Positions 57,872 through 64,000 of a stretch of 64,000 nt of DNA are shown here, piece after piece. Position numbers and translations under genes: made by a program. The notes beneath the pieces were generated by a model that searched no databases, had not been told where the DNA came from, and saw nothing but the letters and a program-made list of their open reading frames with translations. Source of the DNA: Elephas maximus indicus (taxonomy: Eukaryota > Chordata > Mammalia > Proboscidea > Elephantidae); the NCBI RefSeq assembly GCF_024166365.1, contig NC_064826.1, positions 63,443,001-63,507,000 on the forward strand, read 5' to 3'. How positions within the stretch are numbered: the stretch's first letter is position 1; each line of letters starts with the position of its first letter.

Positions 57872-58156
57872 CTGGGAACAAAAAACAGTTATAAAAACAA
57901 AGAGATCAATAAACAATTATAGCAGAGGCAAAATAGTATCTATTTTTAAATATCAGTGTAAATCAACAAATAGTTTCCTCCCTTGGGAAAAACCTACTAA
58001 AATCATAACCTGGACAATTAAATTATTTTTATCCTTACTGATGTCACTTTATGGAAATAAATTGACCTATTTTTAAAGAATGAAGTTACTTGAGATGAAT
58101 TAAATCTCATTCAGAAATATATTTCACAAGTTGCTTTAAACGAAACTGGAAAACAT

Positions 58157-58412
58157 GATAGTCACGCTTGACTACTAGCTGAAAGGTCAGCAGTTTGAAC
58201 CCACCCAGAAGCGCCTTGAAAGATAGGTCTGGTAATCTGCTTCTGAAAGGTCATAGCCTTGAAAATCTTATGAAGAAGTTCTACTCTGCACACACTGGGC
58301 CACCATGAGTCAAAATCACCTTGATAGCAACTAATAACAACAACAATGATGTGTAAGCAGTTCTCTGTAACACACAGGGTCACCATGAGTTGGAATCGAT
58401 TCCACACAACAG
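58157..58412 (+). mobile_element. AfroSINE long-form copy plus a second SINE tail
   Basis: 58157-58352 lacks the first bases of the head but has AGGTCAGCAGTTTGAACCC, CTGGTAATCTGCTTCTGAAAGG and TAGCAACTAATAACAACAAC. 58374-58412 is another tail, CACAGGGTCACCATGAGTTGGAATCGATTCC. Confidence 0.8.
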
Positions 58413-58598
58413 ATTTAGTTTTGGTAATGTGTAAGATTAAATCAACAGCTCATAATTTAATTGCCGTCCTTGTGTTATTTCCAAGATTGAGAGTTTTTGC
58501 TTTCGTATGTAAATACATTCATATATATATATATATATTCCCCCCCCAATCTTTTGTGCCTGCATTTTGTTGGAAGATTTGTGGAAAGAGTTTTGAGA

Positions 58599-58774
58599 GG
58601 AGCCCTGGGTGGTGCAGTGGTAAAGAGCTACAGCTGCTGACCAAAAGGTTGGGAATTTGAATCCACCAGCCACACTCCTTGGAAACTCTTTGGGGCAGTT
58701 CTACTGTGTCCTATAGGGTCACTATGAGTCAGAATTGACTTGATGGCAATAGGTTTGGGTTTTCTTGGTTTTAG
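58599..58774 (+). mobile_element. AfroSINE copy, short form
   Basis: AGGAGCCCTGGGTGGTGCAGTGGTAAAG head, GGTTGGGAATTTGAATCCACC B-box area and TATGAGTCAGAATTGACTTGATGGC tail. Confidence 0.89.
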
Positions 58775-60015
58775 AGGGGATAGAGGAGAGTTCTGAAGGT
58801 CAACTATGATAACATTGAGAATTCTTTGTTTGGACCTGTACTATTTGTAGCCATTCAGTTAGTAGGGTGACTTTTTTTTTTTTTTTTTTTTTAAATACTA
58901 ATCTGCACTCATTCAGAAAATTCCTTACTCAGAGACAAGTCATTTCAATCAGACTTTATTAAGGAAATAGCCCTCCATTAAGATGTAGGCATGCGTTGGA
59001 TTCTCGGGACTGACTAAACAATTTGTGAAGAGGTAAATTGCTTTGGTGTCTCAGCCAGTGCCTGGCCTCTAAGCTATTTATTCATCTTGGCTTTTTGTTT
59101 TTGGTGTTATCCTCTGTTTCATTTTTAATGAAAAGAATTTTTTCTATACTCCAAAAGTTTCTCTACAGCAAACAAAAGCAGTAATGTGCTTCTATTTTTC
59201 AACTTAGTAATTATATAGTATACAGGCCTCTTTTTGAAGAAAACAAACAGTTTCTGTTACAGCCACCAGGGTTGCTCAGAGATACCCTGTATGGCTAAAC
59301 ATTGACCAATTATTTCTCTTGATCTGTGGGAAGAGCAGGCTGTTGTAGGCTTATTGATCTCTTCAGATTTCCGGCGCATCTGAAGAGACAGAATATCTTC
59401 ATTCCCCACGCCGCCCCCCCATTGGCTTAAATCAATGTTTCTATGCAGAGATGATATTCAAAACACGTAAGAGCCAGTATGACACCAGTTTAATAAATCA
59501 GAATGAACTCCCACTGAAAATAATCTGAACAGCCACACCTTTATTAATGGGCTCAGTAACAATCCCATTCTAAGAGGTTCATTTAAGGCATGATAATGAA
59601 ACTCAGGTCACGGCCAGCTGAGGGGGGCAACTGTTAGTTTACGACTTGTGGAAAATCTGTAGTTTGGGAACTCTTCTAGGAGGAGAGAAATATTAGCGAG
59701 CCCCTGGAAATGTTTAATGTCCTGACATCATAGGGAATCATATCATATTCTCTATTAGACATGATATACCTTGCCGTAAATGCCAAATTCCATACTCTAA
59801 CGGAGCTCACTTTGCCATCGAGGCTGAACAACAAGTGAAACTCATGATCTTCTCGAATGCCACTTCATAGAGCCCCTAGAACTTACAGGTCATCATCTGA
59901 TTTTCTTCCATAAAATCTGTTTACTTCTTCGTAGCAGACATTTTAGTTATACGTCCATTTTCATGTATAAATAATGGCATTTTCACCCAATACTGAAATT
60001 TAAAAAGGAACCTAC

Positions 60016-60128
60016 CTTCATCTTCTCAGGAGTAAAAGCGTTACACACAGAATAGTTGGACCAGCTTTCATTGTGTTCAGTCTCATCATGCCAATTCCCA
60101 TATTCATCACAGTATTTTGTAACTATTT
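60016..60128 (-). CDS. CALCR: CALCR exon: extracellular domain, C-terminal part
   Basis: This 113-nt exon continues the extracellular domain with (E)[18 protein letters not shown] followed by [19 protein letters not shown]. It carries two N-linked sequons (Asn-Glu-Ser and Asn-Tyr-Ser) and the last two conserved cysteines of the hormone-binding fold, TKYC and SVCNAF. The same arrangement is known in human CALCR. The acceptor is CAG before 60128 and the donor is GTAGGT at 60015. It enters after one base of a Glu codon and leaves in phase 0 on Lys. The middle of the exon ([10 protein letters not shown]) is the most divergent stretch from human, as expected for an exposed glycosylated loop. Confidence 0.96.
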
Positions 60129-60269
60129 CTGTTAATGAAGCATAAGTTATTGTATTAATATCTCAAAGTCCTACAAATGAAAAATAATAAATTATAGCTT
60201 AAAAGCCAATCTAAAGTGTAAATCACTTTATAGAACTTGAATTTGAATATAAGTCAATAGAGGCTACCA

Positions 60270-60480
60270 TGAATCATGTATACATAAGGTGTTTTAATGT
60301 GCACTGTCTTATTCTCCTCAGCAGAGCACTGTGAAGCAGGCGTTACTATCTCCATTTTACAAACAAGAACACAAACAGTAAGAGAGGTTATAGAGTTGTA
60401 AAAGTCACTAGAAAGTGGGTGATCCAGGATTTAAACCCAGGTGTCTCAGCCTCCAAACTGCTACTTATACTCTATCTCAT
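60270..60480 (-). mobile_element. MIR SINE
   Basis: Reverse MIR wording: GTTACTATCTCCATTTTACAAACAAG, GAGAGGTTATAGAG, GATCCAGGATTTAAACCCAGG. Confidence 0.78.
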
Positions 60481-60884
60481 ATTTTAAACAAACATTATAA
60501 CTTCTGATTATAGATGGGAACTATGTGAGGAGACCAAGACTATAGTTTTCTTCATTTAGACACAATATTTTTTTATTAAATTAACTATGTGAAACTGCAG
60601 TTTTTGTGGGTTAAAGTGGGTAAATATTGGCAATTTCATATGGTTAAATCCAATAGAAAAAAGAAGTCTGAAATTAAGGGATGAATCTAGAAATCACTTT
60701 TTTCTGCTTCTCAAAAGATTTCATTTGAATCATCTCTCTCCATCCCACAAAGTTATATCTGAGGTTTATAACTTACTCTTCACTATTTACTTTCCCAAAC
60801 ATCTCTTAGGTAGTCATCTCTCTGGAGCCGGTTAGTGTAATTTGCTGACTCAGCTGTACTAGCATATTAAAGATATCCATCTTT

Positions 60885-61095
60885 GCTATGGGCCAGGCAC
60901 TACGCTAAGCACATTGCAGAATTATCTCCTTTAATATTAATAATGATTCTTTGAGGTAGATATTGGCCTTCTTACTGTATATATGAGGAAGCTGAGGCTT
61001 TGAAAATTTAAGTAAATTTCCCTTCCACATCTAGTGAGTAGAAAGGCCAGGGATCAAATCCAGGTCTGCTTAATTGCAAAGCTACTAGAGGGTTA
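60885..61095 (-). mobile_element. MIR SINE
   Basis: Reverse MIR: GGGCCAGGCACTACGCTAAGCACATTG, ATATGAGGAAGCTGAGGCTTTG, AGGGATCAAATCCAGG. Confidence 0.8.
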
Positions 61096-61579
61096 TTACG
61101 CACTGTATTAAACCCCATAGTTTTGTGACAATTGTACCAGGACTGGAGACAGAAGAAAATTCAATGACCAAATCCTTGGCGTGAAGGTGCAGGCACAGAT
61201 GAGAATATAAGATGATAGGAATGACATCGGGAGTTAAACTTGGCATAGAAATCAAAGAAGTTTTGACCAAAGGTGTCCTTGTCTTTGGGGTTGATATTTA
61301 GCAAAGAGAAGGAAAGCTTGCCACTTTACCACACACCACTAACCAGCATCTCAACAATTCTGTGGTTGCTCGCTGAGATTGAGGGTTTGTTTCCATTTAA
61401 AGCTTTCTGTAGGAAAGGGACAAGATAGGGGACTAGGCAAGGCTTCAGGAGACTTGTGGGTCTTTGTCAAATATTCTGAATATAAATTAAGATAATATGT
61501 AGAAAAATGTTTTGAAGAGTAAAATGTGATATTCAATATAAATCATTCCCATATTACTTTTATAACTAAAGTGAATTTG

Positions 61580-61650
61580 GTGTCATTCATTTACTCAACA
61601 CATATTTATTGACTGCCCAGGCTGTGTGAGACACAGTGCTGGCTTTTGTA
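61580..61650 (-). mobile_element. MIR end fragment
   Basis: CATTTACTCAACACATATTTATTGACTGCCCAGGCTGTG, the outer end of a reverse MIR. Confidence 0.6.
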
Positions 61651-61867
61651 TGATCTATTATAACAGTAGTAGTCTTACTTACTGAGTATATTTTTACAAT
61701 CTACTATTGGAAGAGCAGTCTGGAAAGTGCCTAGAATTAATGCCTTCTGATTTATTTTCCCATAACACATTGATTGTAGTTTTATATAATTTTTAAGGTT
61801 ATAAACATTTCCACTGTTCATGTTACACCACCCCAGTATATATAAACTCTAGACCAAGTATCTGTAT

Positions 61868-61952
61868 GTTGTTTTTGTTAGGTGCTGTCAAGTGCTTCTG
61901 ACACATAGCGACCCTGTTACGCACAACAGAATGAAACACTGCCCGCTCTGGT
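61868..61952 (-). mobile_element. RTE 3'-end scrap
   Basis: TGTTGTTTTTGTTAGGTGCTGTCAAGTGCTTCTGACACATAGCGACCC then CAACAGAATGAAACACTGCCCG, the RTE terminus. Confidence 0.8.
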
Positions 61953-62152
61953 GTTATCTGCATAAGTCTCTGTGTGAGTCACCAAATTTGAGACAATGCA
62001 ATTGAAAAACAATTGAATAAATCTGTTCACAGAGTGTTAGAAAAGTTAATTTTATAAACTAGAATTTAAGATCAATGTGCACAGTTGACCAGAAATGTGA
62101 CTTAAAAAATAAGGACGGCTTAGAATATTTCTACTACTGAGTAATATTAGAA

Positions 62153-62210
62153 TGGGTTGCTATGAGTCAGAATCAACTTGACAGCAACAGGTTTGTTTTT
62201 TGTTTTTAGA
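62153..62210 (+). mobile_element. AfroSINE tail scrap
   Basis: GGGTTGCTATGAGTCAGAATCAACTTGACAGCAACAGGTTTGTTTTTTG. Confidence 0.8.
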
Positions 62211-62330
62211 ATGGGCTAAATGCTGTAGAGTATGATTAAGTATGTATATTTCACAACTGTTTCTTATCTCAGAACGATGATAACTCTAAAAGCTTCATAG
62301 TAAAATATAAAATTAGAATAAATATTCTAC

Positions 62331-62441
62331 CTGATGAATCAAAGTCTGGAAAATAATCTGGGCAGGTCTTAGTGAGCGTTACACCAGCTGGTGTGTCTTC
62401 CCAGCACAGCCATCCATCCCAGGTGCGGTTGCAATACACAC
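62331..62441 (-). CDS. CALCR: CALCR exon: extracellular domain, WDGWLCW segment
   Basis: This 111-nt internal exon encodes [20 protein letters not shown] and then a segment ending [10 protein letters not shown]. It has the class B hormone-receptor signature: Cys-Asn-Arg-Thr-Trp with an N-glycosylation sequon, the WDGWLCW core and the Cys-Pro-Asp-Tyr-Phe stretch. These cysteines belong to the three-disulfide extracellular fold that grips the C-terminal half of calcitonin. The acceptor is AG at 62442-62443 and the donor GTAGAA at 62330. The first codon is completed by one base from an upstream exon outside the window, and the last base (G) starts the Glu codon finished in the next exon. Residues near VTLTKT differ from the human protein, but cysteines and tryptophans are kept. 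Confidence 0.96.
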
Positions 62442-64000
62442 CTGGCCATTTAGAAAGATATTAACATTGAAGTCATGTGGATTTAACTGTAGTAAAACAT
62501 TGATCTCAGGACAATCGTATGGGTAGCTGAACCCTCTACTCCGGCTACGATGGCTCACATTTCAAATAAGCAAAAGTCATTTATGTTGTAAACAAAGCTA
62601 CAAATACCTTTAGCAAGTCCCTGACCGAATTACCTCATTGGATTATAGGGCTGGCTCTAATCCTACTTTGTAAGAGATTCCAAAGTTGCCCTTATTAAAA
62701 AGCAAGTAGCACCAAAGATTGGCTGGCAGAGGTACATTATTCTCTGTTCTTCATTTATTTAATTGTGAGAACATAATTCGAGGTATAAACTGGTTGTTAA
62801 TCATATGAATTTTGAACTGGGTTTATTAGTTTTTACTTTCTGAAACTTCATCCGCCATTAAAACATGAAACCAAGAAATTGGATTTAGATTGATTGGTCT
62901 TGTAGTTACTGTAAGATATGCTTTTTTCCCCCAACATTATCAGCATAAGGCTTAGAAGAGCAACTCTGTAAGTCAGCATTATGCAAAAAAATTCATGACA
63001 CTATCTTCAAAATATTTAAAAAAAAAAAAACCTTAAGGATAGGAACATTTTCAAAGAATGCATTTTTAAAAAACGTCATCAGCATGTAGCATCTAATCTA
63101 CCCTTTCTTTACATTCTTAAAAAAAAGTTCAGGAAATGACAAAAGATAACCGAATTTTCTGGAGGAAATTTGCCCTTGGCAATCTGGTTCTCACAACTAA
63201 ATATGTTATTTGGGAGTCCAGGTTTAAGCTAGACAATGAGGTTACAATTGAAAGTTGTCAAAAATTTTGGAATCCTCAGCAGGATTTAATGGGTGCATAG
63301 ATGTCCAGCATATCTTATTGTGGGGCTCTCCACTCAGAAATGGAAATACTAAAAGCAACATAACAGCAACAGCAATAAACTAAAGGTATTGTCTTTACCT
63401 ACAACTAATGGAATTTACATTTTTATAAGATTTTTTTCATTTGTTCTTTAAAAGAAGTACATGTCATGTGTATGTTGTCTTTTCTCCAAAAGTTTTCCTT
63501 TAAAATATTTCCAGAAATGCTACAAGGAAACTCCTGTGAAGGGTATGCAATATCACATCATCTATGGATAAAAGCTTTATCATTAAAAATACTATATGGC
63601 TTTAGAACATATGGATCCTATTAACTATTAACCTTTGAAGGGGCTACCTCTGAGAGCTTTATTCTTTCTTTCTTTCTTATTTTTTTTGAGAATATACATA
63701 GCAAAACATATACAATTCAGCCATTTCTACATGCACAGTTCAGTAACATTAATTACATTCCTTGAGTTGTACAAACATTCTCATCCTCCTTTTCTGAGTT
63801 GTTCCTTCCAGGTTAAAACAAACTCATTGCCCTCTAAGGTTCCTATCTAATCTTTCGAGTTGCTGTTGTCACTTTGATCCCATATAGATAGTTCTTATAA
63901 GGGCATAATGCTCAAGGCAGACATTGTTTTTACTAGCTAAGCTAGACTACTGTTTGGCTTTAAGAAGACTTCTGGAGATATTTTTGGTTTAAGGTTTAAA
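62442..64000 (-). other. CALCR: CALCR intron upstream of the first exon in the window
   Basis: Starts at CAG 62442 and leaves the window. It was scanned for the upstream exon (the human segment DAQYKCYDRMQQLPAYQGE) without success. AT-rich with short A-runs; nothing recognised until the LINE-type block at 63680. Confidence 0.85.
63680..64000 (-). mobile_element. LINE-type 3' UTR-like repeat, running off the window
   Basis: A T-rich run at 63665-63688 followed by GAATATACATAGCAAAACATATACAATTCAGCC and later TCTAATCTTTCGAGTTGCTGTTG and AAGAAGACTTCTGGAG, wording I recognise as an abundant elephant dispersed repeat. The T-run side suggests a minus-strand retroposon. Class uncertain. Confidence 0.45.

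Larger units (their letters stand above)
57872..60015 (-). other. CALCR: CALCR intron between extracellular and TM1 exons
   Basis: An intron of 2144 nt, GTAGGT at 60015 to CCAG at 57872, with three SINE pieces, a (TA)n run at about 58521-58539 and a T-run at 58872-58892. 58893-60015 is AT-rich with nothing recognised. Confidence 0.9.
60129..62330 (-). other. CALCR: CALCR intron between extracellular-domain exons
   Basis: An intron of 2202 nt, GTAGAA at 62330 to ACAG at 60129. It holds two or three reverse MIRs and two SINE/RTE end scraps. Confidence 0.9.

Noticed and set aside
62442..64000. Upstream extracellular-domain exon
   Set aside because: No segment resembling the CYDRMQQLPAYQGE exon with splice sites was found.

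Overview
This is mammalian nuclear DNA, almost certainly from an afrotherian and most likely the elephant lineage. The evidence is the dense carpet of one tRNA-type SINE (a head ending in a GGTTCGAA-like B box, then the GAGTCGGAATCGACT-type tail) together with an RTE/BovB-clade LINE that shares its 3' end. That pairing is the AfroSINE/RTE pair known from elephants and their relatives. There is no prokaryotic or viral gene organisation; apart from one gene, the long open frames are repeat-derived or chance.

One real gene is present: the 3' two-thirds of the calcitonin receptor gene CALCR, a class B (secretin-type) GPCR, on the minus strand. Ten coding exons run from 62441 down to 29985. They cover the second half of the extracellular hormone-binding domain (exons at 62331-62441 and 60016-60128), TM1 (57780-57871), TM2 (53079-53205), TM3 to TM4 (42547-42700), TM4 to ECL2 (40153-40213), ECL2 to TM5 (40002-40068), TM5 to TM7 (36798-37016), a 42-nt TM7 mini-exon (34195-34236) and the cytoplasmic tail with its stop (29985-30221). 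All junctions are GT-AG, all phases agree, and the joined frame of about 406 residues has no internal stop. The signal peptide and first extracellular exons lie beyond 64000. A 3' UTR of about 1.8 kb ends at a likely poly(A) signal near 28206.

Region by region: 1-3480 holds an RTE copy split by an L1-type 3' end. 3480-7620 holds an unnamed repeat, a pair of LTRs nested head-against-head, and degraded class I endogenous retrovirus (gag-like) sequence. 7620-28200 is intergenic DNA with three RTE fragments, SINEs and L1 debris. 28200-64000 is the CALCR 3' UTR, exons and introns, with about two dozen SINE copies or fragments, several MIRs, a MER5-like element, an old L1 with a nested SINE, and an uninterrupted (AC)n tract of 225 bp.

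I found no convincing undescribed biological system. The most useful leads are a TM7 mini-exon with unusual residues and an inverted SINE pair just upstream of it, serial SINE insertion into one target site, an inverted nested LTR, a TTAA-flanked hairpin, and the very long dinucleotide tract. Family names for repeats rest on recognition by eye, and their boundaries are approximate.
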